Source: Cellulosimicrobium sp. Marseille-Q4280
Lineage (GTDB): Bacteria > Actinomycetota > Actinomycetes > Actinomycetales > Cellulomonadaceae
Reading direction: 5' to 3'
Assembly: GCF_943181405.1 (NCBI RefSeq)
Contig: NZ_CALPBY010000003.1
Span: 248,001-312,000, forward strand
Length of the DNA stretch: 64,000 bases
The translations under genes were made by a program, and so were the position numbers. A model generated the notes under the pieces. The model was not told the origin of the DNA. It ran no database searches and was given only the letters and a program-made list of their open reading frames with translations. The number at the start of each line of letters is the position of its first letter. Within the stretch, counting starts at the first letter, position 1. Below, one piece after another: positions 1 to 8,997 of the stretch.

Positions 1-1932
1 GAAGTCGAGGACGTGGTTGAACACGAGGGCCGCGACGCCGAGCGCGGCGCCGAACGACAGCACGTTCGCCGCCATGAGCAGCACGGGAGCGAGGACCGAG
101 CGCAGGAGCAGGATGAGGATGAGCAGGATCACGACGAGCACGACGGGGACGATGATGCGCAGGTCGCGCTGCCCGGCGAGCTGCGTGTCGAGCCGCTCCG
201 CCGCTGCTCCCCCGACGAGGGCGTCGGGCGAGACGTCGTGCACCGCGTCACGCAGCGCGGACACCGTCTCGACGGCCTCCTGGCTGTCCGACGGCGCATC
301 CGTCGTCACGTCGACCCGGACCTGCCCGTCGACGACGAGCGGGTCGCCCTGGGCGGGCGCGCCCGGCGCGGGCGCGGGCTGGTCGGTCACGGGGGTCGCC
401 GAGGCGACGCCGTCGGTCGCCTCGGCGGCGTCCACGACCGCCTGCACGTCGCCCTCGGGGGCGACGACGATCGCGGGCTGCGCGGAGACCCCCTCGAAGT
501 GGTCGGTGAGCACCTCCTCGCCGTCGACCGAGTCCACCTGCGTGAGGAACACCTCGGAGTCGCCGGTCCCGCTCGCGTCGAGCGTGGGGACGAACGCGGC
601 GCACGCAGCGAGGACGAGCGCGGTCACGATCCAGACCGGCCGGTCGTGACGCCCGACGAAGCTCGCGACGCGCGACCACACGCCGTGGCCCTCGACGCTC
701 ACGGCGTCCTCGGACGACGTCGCGGCCGGGGCGCCGTCCTCGCCCGACCCGGGGACGCCGGCGTCGGGCAGGGCGTGCTCCCCGGCGAAGCGGGGCATGC
801 GGGGCCAGAACAGCGCGCGCGAGCGCTGGCCCGCGACGAGGAGGAGCGCGGGCAGCAGGGTGAGCGCGGCGACGAACGCCGCCGCGATGCCGATGGCCGC
901 GACGGGCCCGAGGCTGCGGTTGGAGGCGAGGTCGGAGAGCAGGAGGCACAGCAGGCCGGCGATCACGGTGCCGGCGCTCGCGGCGATCGGCTCGACCGAC
1001 GCGCGCACCGCGCGGCGCAGCGCCGTGACGGTCGAGCGCACGTGCCGCAGCTCCTCGCGGTACCGCGCCACGACGAGCAGCGAGTAGTCGACCGCGGCGC
1101 CGACGACGAGGATCGAGAGGATCCCCTGGGACTGCCCGTTGAGCGTGAGGACGTCGGCTGCGGCGAGGTGGTAGACGACGAGGCCCGCGAGCGTCAGCGC
1201 GAGGACCGCGGTGAGGATCACGAGGAACGGCAGGACGGGCGAGCGGTAGACGATCGCCAGGATGATCAGGACGGCACCGAGCGCGACGAGCAGCAGGACC
1301 GTGTCGATACCGCCGAACGCGGTCACGAGGTCGGCCACGAACCCGGCCGGTCCGGTGACGTAGACGTCGAGGTCGGTGCCGGCGAGACCACCCTCCGCGG
1401 CGTCGGCGGCGGCGAGGTCGCGCAGCGCTCCGACGGCGAGCTCGCTCACGCTGTCCTCGTCCGCGCCGACGCGGTCGGACGCGACGGCGGCGTCGAGGGA
1501 GACCACGACGAGCGCGGCCTCGCCGTCCTCGGACGGGACGACGACCGGGTCCGCCGTGGACACGTCGGCGACGGTGCGCGGCTCGTCGCCCGTGGTGCCC
1601 TCCAGCTCGGCGTCGGGCACCGCCGCGGCGTACGCCTCGAGCGCGGCGAGGTCGTCGCCGTCCAGGGCCGACCCGTCCCCCGTCGAGGCGACGACGAGGG
1701 CGGGGAGCGACTCCGTGTCCACGAAGTCGTCCGCGAGCTCCGCGGCCTGCGTGGACTCCGCGCTCGCGGGGAGGAACGCGGCGGCGTCGTTCGTCTGGAC
1801 GGTGCTGAGCTGTCCCTGCGCCTGTCCACCGAGCGCGCCGATCACCATCCACACACCGATGACTGCGACAATGATCAGCCCGCGGAGGATCCCGCTCGTC
1901 CTGTTGCTCAGCATGCTGAGGAATGGTGCCAT
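1..1932 (-). CDS. MMPL-family membrane transporter (partial, C-terminus outside window)
   Basis: An RND-type MMPL exporter of actinobacteria, which typically moves lipids or hydrophobic compounds across the membrane. About 644 codons are visible, and the frame stays open to base 1, so the C-terminus is missing. Reading from 1932 the protein starts MAPFLSMLSNRTSG and has one TM helix (about residues 13-33). A large extracytoplasmic domain follows, then a membrane block containing ILVVGAAVDYSLLVVARYREELR-like sequence (about residues 265-290), the conserved MMPL TM motif. A second membrane block begins near the left edge. It is divergent from the MarR gene, so regulation by that repressor is likely. 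No clear Shine-Dalgarno precedes the ATG at 1932; an in-frame ATG at 1914 is an alternative start. The substrate is unknown. Confidence 0.88.
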   Translation of the reverse strand, partial: MAPFLSMLSNRTSGILRGLIIVAVIGVWMVIGALGGQAQGQLSTVQTNDAAAFLPASAESTQAAELADDFVDTESLPALVVASTGDGSALDGDDLAALEAYAAAVPDAELEGTTGDEPRTVADVSTADPVVVPSEDGEAALVVVSLDAAVASDRVGADEDSVSELAVGALRDLAAADAAEGGLAGTDLDVYVTGPAGFVADLVTAFGGIDTVLLLVALGAVLIILAIVYRSPVLPFLVILTAVLALTLAGLVVYHLAAADVLTLNGQSQGILSILVVGAAVDYSLLVVARYREELRHVRSTVTALRRAVRASVEPIAASAGTVIAGLLCLLLSDLASNRSLGPVAAIGIAAAFVAALTLLPALLLVAGQRSRALFWPRMPRFAGEHALPDAGVPGSGEDGAPAATSSEDAVSVEGHGVWSRVASFVGRHDRPVWIVTALVLAACAAFVPTLDASGTGDSEVFLTQVDSVDGEEVLTDHFEGVSAQPAIVVAPEGDVQAVVDAAEATDGVASATPVTDQPAPAPGAPAQGDPLVVDGQVRVDVTTDAPSDSQEAVETVSALRDAVHDVSPDALVGGAAAERLDTQLAGQRDLRIIVPVVLVVILLILILLLRSVLAPVLLMAANVLSFGAALGVAALVFNHVLDF

Positions 1933-1945
1933 GGCGGAGGGAGGA

Positions 1946-2509
1946 ATGCACGTGGAGAGACCGGCCGTGCGCCGTGCCGACGGGTCGGACGCCGATCCGG
2001 CCTTCGTCGACCCCACGTCCGCCGACGCCTCGTTCGCCGGTGCCGAGGCCGATCCCGCCTCCTCCGACCCGACCGGTTGGCCCACGGGACGGATCCTGTT
2101 CGCCGTGGCCCGACGCATCGAGCGGTCGTGGAACGCCCACCTCGGGCAGTGGGGCCTCAACCACGCCGGATTCCCCGTGCTCATGCACCTGCTGGGCGGC
2201 CCGCGCTCGCAGCGGGAGCTCGCCGCCGACTCCGGCGTGACGGAGCAGACGATGAGCCGCATCGTCGCGCGCCTCGAACGCTCGGGCTACGTCACGCGGA
2301 CCGGCGACCCGGAGGACCGACGCCGTCGGGCCGTCGCGATCACGGACACCGGTCGCGCCGCCGGCCTCACGGCCGCGCGTCGGCGCCCCGCCGAGGACCT
2401 CGCGACCCGCGGCCTCGACGACGACCAGGTCGCCGCGCTGCGGGAGCTGCTGCTGACGATGCTGGAGACCTTGCCCACAGCTCCCCGCGCACCGCGCGAC
2501 GAGGGCTAG
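1946..2509 (+). CDS. MarR-family transcriptional regulator
   Basis: A winged-helix DNA-binding regulator of about 187 aa. An acidic, low-complexity N-terminal stretch of about 45 residues precedes the MarR core. In the core, RSQRELAADSGVTEQTMSRI is the helix-turn-helix and RTGDPEDRRRRAVAIT is the wing with its usual D-R-R signature. The start at ATG 1946 is preferred because GGAGGGAGG lies immediately upstream; an in-frame ATG at 1931 would overlap the start codon of the divergent MMPL gene. Divergent position beside an efflux-type transporter is the classic arrangement for a MarR repressor that controls both genes. The ligand cannot be inferred. Confidence 0.88.
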   Translation: MHVERPAVRRADGSDADPAFVDPTSADASFAGAEADPASSDPTGWPTGRILFAVARRIERSWNAHLGQWGLNHAGFPVLMHLLGGPRSQRELAADSGVTEQTMSRIVARLERSGYVTRTGDPEDRRRRAVAITDTGRAAGLTAARRRPAEDLATRGLDDDQVAALRELLLTMLETLPTAPRAPRDEG

Positions 2510-2518
2510 CCTGGCCCG

Positions 2519-3220
2519 ATGGACGTGCTCACCCTGCCCGGCCGGACGGACTACCACGAGGCGTGGGAGCTCCAGCGTTCCGTGCACGACGCCGTGGCGT
2601 CCGGTGCGCGCGCGGACACCCTGATCCTCGTGGAGCACCCGGACGTGTACACGGCCGGTCGCCGCACGAACCGCACCGACCGGCCCGACGACGGGACGCC
2701 CGTCGTGGACGTCGACCGGGGCGGGAAGATCACGTGGCACGGCCCCGGGCAGCAGGTCGTCTACCCGGTCGTCCGGCTCGCCGAGCCGGTCGACGTCGTC
2801 GCGTACGTCCGCGCGCTCGAGGACGCCGTCATGGCCGTGTGCACGGACCTGGGGCTCACCACCCTGCGCGTCGAGGGCCGCAGCGGGGTGTGGTTCGCCG
2901 CCGACACGTCCCGGCGCGAGCGCAAGGTCTGCGCGATCGGCGTGCGGGTCGCGCGCGGCGTCACGATGCACGGCCTCGCGCTCAACTGCGACCCGGACCT
3001 GGCACGCTTCGACCGGATCGTGCCGTGCGGCATCGAGGACGCCGACGTGACCTCGCTCTCCACGGAGCTCGGCCGGACCGTCACCCTCGCCGACGTCGCA
3101 CCCGCGCTCGTCCTCGCGCTCGAGACCGCGCTCGCCCCGCTGCGCGCTGCCATGGCCGGTGCCGCCGGTCCGGTCGCGGCCGCGACCACGACGCGGGCCG
3201 CTGCGCTCACCCGCGGGTAG
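2519..3220 (+). CDS. lipB: Octanoyl-[acyl-carrier-protein]:protein N-octanoyltransferase LipB
   Basis: Transfers octanoate from acyl-ACP to the lipoyl domains of 2-oxoacid dehydrogenases and GcvH, the first step of lipoate synthesis; LipA then inserts the sulfurs. It has 233 aa, normal for the family. The active-site pair is visible: Lys136 in RKVCAIG and Cys170 in [13 protein letters not shown], together with the substrate-pocket motif [11 protein letters not shown] (68-78). The ATG at 2519 lies 9 bases after the MarR stop codon. lipA follows after one MFS gene, so the two lipoate genes sit in one neighbourhood. The C-terminal 20 residues are Ala/Thr-rich and probably unstructured. Confidence 0.95.
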   Translation: MDVLTLPGRTDYHEAWELQRSVHDAVASGARADTLILVEHPDVYTAGRRTNRTDRPDDGTPVVDVDRGGKITWHGPGQQVVYPVVRLAEPVDVVAYVRALEDAVMAVCTDLGLTTLRVEGRSGVWFAADTSRRERKVCAIGVRVARGVTMHGLALNCDPDLARFDRIVPCGIEDADVTSLSTELGRTVTLADVAPALVLALETALAPLRAAMAGAAGPVAAATTTRAAALTRG

Positions 3221-3313
3221 CGCTCGCCCCCGCGCTATCCTGGACGCTCAGGGAAGTCTTGCGCTCCGGAGTTCGGGTGGGTCGGTGCGCAACACGTCGA
3301 CCCTGGACACCGC

Positions 3314-4711
3314 ATGTCACGCTCCGCGCCCCCCGTCCCTCCCACCCACGTTCCGGCAGCCGCGCCGTCGCTGCCTGACGAGCAGCCTTCCGCCCGCGCG
3401 CGGGCCGGCGCCTACGCCCGCCTGCCGCGCCTCGCGGGACCCTGGTTCCTCCCCGTCGCCTTCCTCGCGCGCCTGCCGTTCTCCATGCTGACGATCGGCA
3501 CGCTGCTGCTCGTCACGCAGACCACCGGCTCCGTCGGCCAGGGCGGCCTCGCGTCGGCCGCGACGGCGCTCGGCACCGCCGTCGGCGGGCCCACCCAGGG
3601 CGCGCTCGCCGACCGCGTCGGGCAACGCCGCGTCGTCCTGGTCTGCGCGCCCCTCGCGGGCCTCGCCGTGCTCGGCCTGCTCACCGCGAGCGCCGGGTCG
3701 TCCGGCTCGGTGGGGATCGTCCTCGCCGCCGCGGCGCTCGTCGGGGCGTCGGTACCGCAGGTCGGCCCTCTCGCCCGCGTGCGCTGGATCGCCCTGGCAC
3801 CCGACGAGCCCCGCACCCTGTCGGCGGCGATGAGCTACGAGAGCACCGCCGACGAGGTGAGCTTCGTGCTCGGCCCCGCGCTCGTCGGCGTGCTCGCGGC
3901 GCTCGGCTCGCCGCAGACGGCGATGCTCGCCGCCGCCGCGCTCGTCGTCGCCGCCGGCACGGCGTTCGCGCTGCACCCGACGGCGCGGGCCGGCTCCGGG
4001 GCGCACGGCCGCACGGCCGTCGCCCCGCCGGACGCACCGAGCGCAGACCCGCTCGAGGCCGACCGACCGAGGGACAACCGCTCGAGCCCGACCGGGCCCC
4101 GTGCCGCGCTGAGCCTCGTGCGGCGCGAGGCGGTCGTCGTCGTCGGCATGGTCGCGATGGGGCTGGTGTTCGGCGGCACGCAGGCGGCGCTCACGGCCCT
4201 CACGCGCGACGTGGGCTCGCCGGACCTCGCCGGGCTCGTCTACGCGGTGCTGGGCGTCGGGTCCGCCGTCACGGCGCTCTCGGTCGTCGCGCTCCCCGAC
4301 CGGTGGTCGCAGGCCGGGCGGTGGACGGCGTTCTCGGGCGGGCTCCTGGTCAGCGCCGTCGCCCTCCTCGGGGCGGCGTCCACGGGCTCGCTCCCCCTCG
4401 TCGTCGCGGCGGTCGCGGTCGCCGGCCTGTTCGTCGGCCCCGTCATGGTCACGGTCTTCACGGTCGCCGGGCAGCGTGCGCCCGCCGGCCGGACCGCGGC
4501 GGCGATGACGCTCGTCGCGAGCGCGAACGTCGTCGGGGTGGCCGTCGGAGCGACGAGCGCGGGCCTGCTGGCGGAGCAGGCGTCGACGACCGCGGCGTTC
4601 GCCGTCCCCGTCGCCGCGGCGACGCTCCTGCTCGCGTCCGGGATGTCGTTGACGTCACGTCCACGTGCTGGTCGCCGGGCGGGAGCGGGCAGGGCGGCTG
4701 CCGTACGCTGA
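3314..4711 (+). CDS. MFS transporter
   Basis: A major facilitator superfamily membrane protein of 465 aa with about 12 predicted TM helices in two halves. They are separated by a hydrophilic loop at about residues 224-265. The loop between TM2 and TM3 carries the MFS motif GALADRVGQRRVVLV, which marks the DHA/efflux-type branch. A 40-residue Pro/Ala-rich N-terminal tail precedes TM1. It sits between lipB and lipA on the same strand; nothing in the sequence shows a role in lipoate uptake, and the substrate is unknown. The C-terminus is Arg-rich (RAGRRAGAGRAAAVR). Confidence 0.85.
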   Translation: MSRSAPPVPPTHVPAAAPSLPDEQPSARARAGAYARLPRLAGPWFLPVAFLARLPFSMLTIGTLLLVTQTTGSVGQGGLASAATALGTAVGGPTQGALADRVGQRRVVLVCAPLAGLAVLGLLTASAGSSGSVGIVLAAAALVGASVPQVGPLARVRWIALAPDEPRTLSAAMSYESTADEVSFVLGPALVGVLAALGSPQTAMLAAAALVVAAGTAFALHPTARAGSGAHGRTAVAPPDAPSADPLEADRPRDNRSSPTGPRAALSLVRREAVVVVGMVAMGLVFGGTQAALTALTRDVGSPDLAGLVYAVLGVGSAVTALSVVALPDRWSQAGRWTAFSGGLLVSAVALLGAASTGSLPLVVAAVAVAGLFVGPVMVTVFTVAGQRAPAGRTAAAMTLVASANVVGVAVGATSAGLLAEQASTTAAFAVPVAAATLLLASGMSLTSRPRAGRRAGAGRAAAVR

Positions 4712-4818
4712 CCTGAGTCCGGCGTCGTACCGGGCGTCGCGCCCACCGGCGAGGCGCCCTCCTGACCGCTCGCGGTCGGACGCCGGCGCTCACCCGCCAC
4801 GACGACCGGGAGACACCC

Positions 4819-5829
4819 GTGACGATCGCACCAGAAGGCCGGCGCATGCTGCGGGTCGAGGCCCGCAACGCCGCGACGCCGATCGAGAAGAAGCCCGAGT
4901 GGATCAAGACCCGCGCGACGATGGGCCCCGAGTACTCCGAGCTCAAGGGACTGGTCAAGCGCGAAGGGCTGCACACGGTCTGCGAGGAGGCGGGCTGTCC
5001 CAACATCTTCGAGTGCTGGGAGGACCGCGAGGCGACGTTCCTCATCGGTGGCGACCAGTGCACGCGACGCTGCGACTTCTGCCAGATCGACACGGGCAAG
5101 CCCGCGGACTTCGACGCCGACGAGCCGCGCCGCGTCGCGGAGTCCGTGCAGGCGATGGGCCTGCGCTACTCCACCATCACGGGTGTGGCGCGCGACGACC
5201 TGCCCGACGGCGGCGCCTGGCTCTACGCGGAGACCGTCCGCCAGATCCACGCCCTCAACCCGGGCACGGGCGTCGAGCTCCTCATCCCGGACTTCAACGC
5301 GATCCCCGAGCTGCTCGACGAGGTCAACGGCTCCCGTCCCGAGGTGCTGGCCCACAACCTCGAGACCGTGCCGCGCATCTTCAAGCAGATCCGGCCCGGC
5401 TTCCGGTACGAGCGGTCGCTCTCGGTGCTGACACGAGCGCGCGAGGCCGGTCTCGTGACGAAGTCCAACATCATCCTCGGCATGGGCGAGACGATCGACG
5501 AGGCGAAGGACGCCCTGCAGGACCTGCACGACGCGGGGTGCGACCTCGTCACCATCACGCAGTACCTGCGCCCGTCGCTGCGCCACCACCCGGTCGACCG
5601 GTGGGTCAAGCCGGAAGAGTTCGTCGAGCTCTCCGACGCGGCCGAGGAGATCGGGTTCCTCGGCGTCATGTCGGGGCCGCTCGTGCGCTCGTCGTACCGT
5701 GCGGGGCGCCTGTGGGGGCAGGCCATGACGCGGCGCGGCATGGAGATCCCGACGGCGCTCGCGCACCTCGCCGAGCCCACCACGTCGCGCCAGGAGGCCG
5801 CGAGCCTCCTCGCCCGCGCACAGCACTAG
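4819..5829 (+). CDS. lipA: Lipoyl synthase LipA (radical SAM)
   Basis: Inserts two sulfur atoms into the protein-bound octanoyl group made by LipB. It has 336 aa. Both [4Fe-4S] cluster motifs are present: the auxiliary cluster Cys55-Cys60-Cys66 ([12 protein letters not shown]) and the radical-SAM cluster Cys81-Cys85-Cys88 (CTRRCDFC). The C-terminal RSSYRAG motif supplies the serine ligand of the auxiliary cluster. The start is GTG 4819, with GGGAGA upstream. DUF4191 follows 11 bases after the stop codon, an order common in actinobacteria. Confidence 0.97.
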   Translation: MTIAPEGRRMLRVEARNAATPIEKKPEWIKTRATMGPEYSELKGLVKREGLHTVCEEAGCPNIFECWEDREATFLIGGDQCTRRCDFCQIDTGKPADFDADEPRRVAESVQAMGLRYSTITGVARDDLPDGGAWLYAETVRQIHALNPGTGVELLIPDFNAIPELLDEVNGSRPEVLAHNLETVPRIFKQIRPGFRYERSLSVLTRAREAGLVTKSNIILGMGETIDEAKDALQDLHDAGCDLVTITQYLRPSLRHHPVDRWVKPEEFVELSDAAEEIGFLGVMSGPLVRSSYRAGRLWGQAMTRRGMEIPTALAHLAEPTTSRQEAASLLARAQH

Positions 5830-5840
5830 ACTGAGGGACC

Positions 5841-6584
5841 ATGGCCCGCAAGAACTCCGACGCCACCGGCGCGCCCGCGGCCGGCGAGCAGGTCGGCAAG
5901 CAGAAGAAGCCCAAGAAGCAGCGCTGGTACCACCAGGTGTGGGCCGCGTACCAGATGACGCGCAAGCAGGACCCCGCGGTCACGTGGATCATGCTCGGCG
6001 TGTTCGTCGGCGTCCTGGCGGTCGCCGTCGGCATCGGCCTGTGGTGGGGCCAGTGGGTCTACACGCTCATCGTCGGCATCCCGTTCGGGCTGCTCGGGGC
6101 GATGTTCGTGCTCACCCGGCGCGCGGAGCGCGCCGCCTACAGCCAGATCGAGGGCCAGCCGGGCGCCGCGCGCGCCGCGCTGGGCACGATCCGCCGCGGC
6201 TGGACCTTCGACGAGGAGCCCGTCGCGATCGACCCCCGCACGCAGGACCTCGTGTTCCGCGGCGTCGGGCGCGCGGGCGTCGTGCTCGTCAGCGAGGGTC
6301 CGGCGCACCGCGCGACCCGGCTCCTCGAGAGCGAGCGCAAGCGCGTGGCGCGCGTCCTGCCGAACGTCCCGGTGACGACGATCCAGGTCGGCGACGACGA
6401 GGGCCAGGTCGCTCTGCAGAAGCTCCCCCGCACCGTGCAGAAGCTCAAGCCGACCCTCACCAAGCCCGAGACGGCGCAGGTCTCCAAGCGCCTGCGTGCC
6501 CTCGGCGCCGCCAGGCTGCCGATCCCGAAGGGCATCGACCCGACGCGGGCCCGGCCCGACCGCAAGGGCATGAAGGGCCGCTGA
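5841..6584 (+). CDS. DUF4191 membrane protein
   Basis: A conserved actinobacterial protein of unknown function, 247 aa. A Lys-rich cytoplasmic N-terminus (about 40 residues) precedes two TM helices (about residues 48-68 and 72-93). A soluble domain follows, containing YSQIEGQPGAARAALGTIRRGW, a stretch typical of DUF4191. The C-terminus is basic. The gene lies 11 bases after lipA and is probably co-transcribed with it. It ends just before a strong hairpin terminator. The link to lipoate metabolism is positional only. Confidence 0.85.
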   Translation: MARKNSDATGAPAAGEQVGKQKKPKKQRWYHQVWAAYQMTRKQDPAVTWIMLGVFVGVLAVAVGIGLWWGQWVYTLIVGIPFGLLGAMFVLTRRAERAAYSQIEGQPGAARAALGTIRRGWTFDEEPVAIDPRTQDLVFRGVGRAGVVLVSEGPAHRATRLLESERKRVARVLPNVPVTTIQVGDDEGQVALQKLPRTVQKLKPTLTKPETAQVSKRLRALGAARLPIPKGIDPTRARPDRKGMKGR

Positions 6585-6602
6585 CCCGTCCCTCCACAGT
6601 GC

Positions 6603-6655
6603 ACGACGACGCCCGGCAGGCGAGGAGCACCTCCTCACCGGCCGGGCGTCGTCGT
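6603..6655. terminator. Bidirectional intrinsic terminator between DUF4191 and the RDD gene
   Basis: A perfect 15-bp inverted repeat (6603-6617 with 6641-6655, acgacgacgcccggc and its complement) encloses a 23-base loop. The loop contains a second small stem (gaggag-cac-ctcctc). It lies between two convergent genes. There is no T tract, as is usual in high-GC actinobacteria. Confidence 0.8.
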
Positions 6656-6669
6656 CCCGCCCGGCCGGT

Positions 6670-6732
6670 GAGGCAGTACCCCGGTCACGCGAGGTAGTAC
6701 CCCGGTCGCGCGAGGTAGTACCCCGGTCCTCA
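6670..6732. repeat. Three tandem 21-bp direct repeats
   Basis: Three head-to-tail units of 21 bp (6670-6690, 6691-6711, 6712-6732) share the core gaggYagtaccccggtc. The third unit runs into the stop codon of the RDD gene. The unit length is a multiple of three. The array lies between the hairpin terminator and the end of the RDD gene and is not explained by any gene. Confidence 0.85.
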
Positions 6733-7206
6733 GGTGCGGACGAGCACCGTGCCGGCGGCACGGTCGTGCAGACCCCGCCCGTCGGAGTCCCAGACGACCG
6801 CGGGGATGACGAGCAGCAGGAGCGCGGTGCGCAGGAGCGCGCGCCCGACGCCGACCATGCGCGTGGGGGCCGCGAGCCGGTGCACGCGCATGCCGAGGAG
6901 CCGGTGACCGACGGTGAAGCCGAGCGTGCTGACGAGCAGCACGTTCTCGATGGCGAACACGAGCGGCTGCGACCACACGGGCAGGGCGGAGATCCCCTCG
7001 AGGAACCCGGGCGCTGTCGGCCGGAAGAACAGGTAGGCGACGAGGGTCGCGAGCGTCCAGTCGATCACGAGCGCGACGACGCGCCGTCCGACCGTCGCGA
7101 GCGAGCCCGGGCCCTCGGGAGGGAGCCCTAGCCGGGCACCACGCCCTTCTTGCCGGCCCCCGGGGGTGCCCTCGAGCCACGAACCCATGTCCTCGCGTGA
7201 AACCAC
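6730..7206 (-). CDS. RDD-family membrane protein
   Basis: 158 aa from GTG 7206 (MVSREDMGSWLEGTPGG). The RDD domain starts at about residue 37 with GRRVVALVIDWTLA (TM1), continues with a second hydrophobic segment (about 77-95, LVFAIENVLLVSTLGFTVGHRLLGM) and ends with WDSDGRGLHDRAAGTVLV, the conserved C-terminal RDD element. The start was chosen because the SREDMGSWLEG beginning is what this actinobacterial family usually shows. Function unknown; RDD proteins are proposed to be small transporters. It is divergent from glnA. Confidence 0.85.
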   Translation of the reverse strand: MVSREDMGSWLEGTPGGRQEGRGARLGLPPEGPGSLATVGRRVVALVIDWTLATLVAYLFFRPTAPGFLEGISALPVWSQPLVFAIENVLLVSTLGFTVGHRLLGMRVHRLAAPTRMVGVGRALLRTALLLLVIPAVVWDSDGRGLHDRAAGTVLVRT

Positions 7207-7343
7207 GGGTCCAGGGTACGTGCCCGGTCGTGGACACCCACGACACCCGCCCGGCGCACGACGGTACTGTGCGTCACGGCGCGCGACCCGCACGGGTCGT
7301 TCGCGCCCTCGTGTAGCACGACCGTCACACAGGGACGCAGGAC

Positions 7344-7381
7344 GTAACACGCCCGAAACAATGGGTACACGGCGGGGAAAC
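7344..7381. promoter_or_regulatory. GlnR-type operator upstream of glnA
   Basis: The sequence reads GTAAC-N6-GAAAC-N6-TACAC-N6-GAAAC. This matches the order and spacing of the actinobacterial GlnR box (gTnAC-N6-GAAAC repeated twice with 6 bases between), with one weaker half-site. It lies 80 bases before the glnA ATG. GlnR control of glnA is well known in Streptomyces and Mycobacterium; here it is inferred from the motif alone. Confidence 0.7.
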
Positions 7382-7461
7382 CGCCGCGGCCTAGGTTCGT
7401 GGGCGCCACGTCAGCGGCTCTGCCGCGCGGCCCGACGGCACCACCGATCAAGGAGCAACGG

Positions 7462-8886
7462 ATGTTCAACAACGCGGAGGAGGCAATCGCCTTCACGCGG
7501 AACGAGGGCGTCGAGTTCGTCGACGTCCGGTTCTGCGACCTGCCCGGCATCATGCAGCACTTCAACATCCCCGTCTCGCAGTTCGACGAGGCGGCGTTCG
7601 AGGACGGCCTGATGTTCGACGGATCCTCGATCCGCGGCTTCCAGGCGATCCACGAGTCGGACATGAAGCTCGTGCCGGACGTCAAGACCGCGTTCGTGGA
7701 CCCGTTCCGCAAGCGCAAGACGCTCGTCGTGAACTTCTCCATCGTCGACCCGTTCACGGGTGAGCCGTACTCCCGCGACCCGCGCAACATCGCGGCGAAG
7801 GCGGAGGCGTACCTGCGCTCCACCGGCATCGCCGACACCGCGTTCTTCGCCCCCGAGGCCGAGTTCTACGTCTTCGACGAGGCCCGCTTCGCGACGAACC
7901 AGCACTCGAGCTTCTACTACCTCGACTCGATCGAGGCGGCGTGGAACACGGGCCGCGAAGAGGAGGGTGGCAACCTCGCGTACAAGACGCGCTACAAGGG
8001 CGGCTACTTCCCCGTCTCCCCGTCGGACCGCTTCGCCGACCTGCGCGACGACATGGTCGCCTCGCTGGAGGGCGTGGGCCTCGAGGTCGAGCGCGCGCAC
8101 CACGAGGTGGGCACCGCCGGCCAGCAGGAGATCAACTACCGCTTCAACACGCTGCTCCACGCGGCTGACGACCTGATGAAGTTCAAGTACGTCATCCGCA
8201 ACGTGGGCTTCGAGGCCGGCAAGTCCGTCACCTTCATGCCGAAGCCGATCTTCGGCGACAACGGCTCGGGCATGCACTCGCACCAGTCCCTCTGGAAGGA
8301 CGGCAAGCCGCTGTTCTTCGACGAGAAGGGCTACGGCGGTCTGTCGGACATCGCGCGCTGGTACATCGGCGGCCTGCTCAAGCACGCGCCGTCGCTCCTC
8401 GCGTTCACGAACCCGTCGGTGAACTCCTACCACCGCCTGGTCCCGGGCTACGAGGCGCCGGTCAACCTGGTCTACTCGGCCCGCAACCGCTCCGCGTGCA
8501 TCCGCATCCCGGTCACCGGCTCGTCGGCCGGCGCGAAGCGCGTCGAGTTCCGCGTGCCGGACCCGTCGGCCAACCCGTACCTCGCGTTCGCCGCCCAGCT
8601 GCTCGCCGGCATCGACGGCATCAAGAACCGCATCGAGCCGCCGGAGCCGATCGACAAGGACCTCTACGAGCTGCCGCCCGAGGAGCACGCGCAGATCGCG
8701 CAGGTCCCCGGCTCGCTCGCCGAGGCGCTGGACAACCTCGAGGCCGACCACGAGTTCCTCACGCAGGGCGACGTGTTCACGCCGGACCTCATCCAGACGT
8801 GGATCGACTACAAGCGCACCAACGAGATCGACCCGATCCGTCTGCGCCCGCACCCGCACGAGTTCGAGCTCTACTACGACATCTGA
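7462..8886 (+). CDS. glnA: Glutamine synthetase type I (GlnA)
   Basis: Makes glutamine from glutamate, ammonia and ATP, the main entry of ammonium under nitrogen limitation. It has 474 aa, the full length of GSI-beta. Signatures include FDGSSIRGF near the N-terminus, the ATP/glutamate site around [12 protein letters not shown], and [12 protein letters not shown]. The adenylylation site is Tyr402 in [10 protein letters not shown], so the enzyme can be switched off by GlnE, encoded 5 kb away. The ATG at 7462 has AAGGAG upstream. A GlnR-like operator precedes the gene and a perfect 16-bp hairpin follows it, so it is monocistronic. Confidence 0.98.
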   Translation: MFNNAEEAIAFTRNEGVEFVDVRFCDLPGIMQHFNIPVSQFDEAAFEDGLMFDGSSIRGFQAIHESDMKLVPDVKTAFVDPFRKRKTLVVNFSIVDPFTGEPYSRDPRNIAAKAEAYLRSTGIADTAFFAPEAEFYVFDEARFATNQHSSFYYLDSIEAAWNTGREEEGGNLAYKTRYKGGYFPVSPSDRFADLRDDMVASLEGVGLEVERAHHEVGTAGQQEINYRFNTLLHAADDLMKFKYVIRNVGFEAGKSVTFMPKPIFGDNGSGMHSHQSLWKDGKPLFFDEKGYGGLSDIARWYIGGLLKHAPSLLAFTNPSVNSYHRLVPGYEAPVNLVYSARNRSACIRIPVTGSSAGAKRVEFRVPDPSANPYLAFAAQLLAGIDGIKNRIEPPEPIDKDLYELPPEEHAQIAQVPGSLAEALDNLEADHEFLTQGDVFTPDLIQTWIDYKRTNEIDPIRLRPHPHEFELYYDI

Positions 8887-8904
8887 GTCGTCGTGGTTCG
8901 TCGC

Positions 8905-8939
8905 GAGAGCCCCGGAGTCCCTCGGACTCCGGGGCTCTC
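8905..8939 (+). terminator. Intrinsic terminator of glnA
   Basis: A perfect 16-bp stem (8905-8920 with 8924-8939, gagagccccggagtcc and its complement) closes on a 3-base loop (ctc), 19 bases after the glnA stop codon. Confidence 0.85.
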
Positions 8940-8997
8940 CCGCGTCGGGGCGCCGTCGCAGCCTGGACACCGGGCGGTCAGGGAGGTGCAGCTCGCG

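Noticed and set aside
13-3378. A 1121-codon open frame on the plus strand
   Set aside because: It runs antisense to the MMPL gene and out of frame over lipB; low-complexity Arg/Asp/Gly sequence, no domain.
6670-6732. CRISPR-like array
   Set aside because: The units are contiguous with no spacers; it is a plain tandem repeat. No CRISPR array is seen anywhere in the window.
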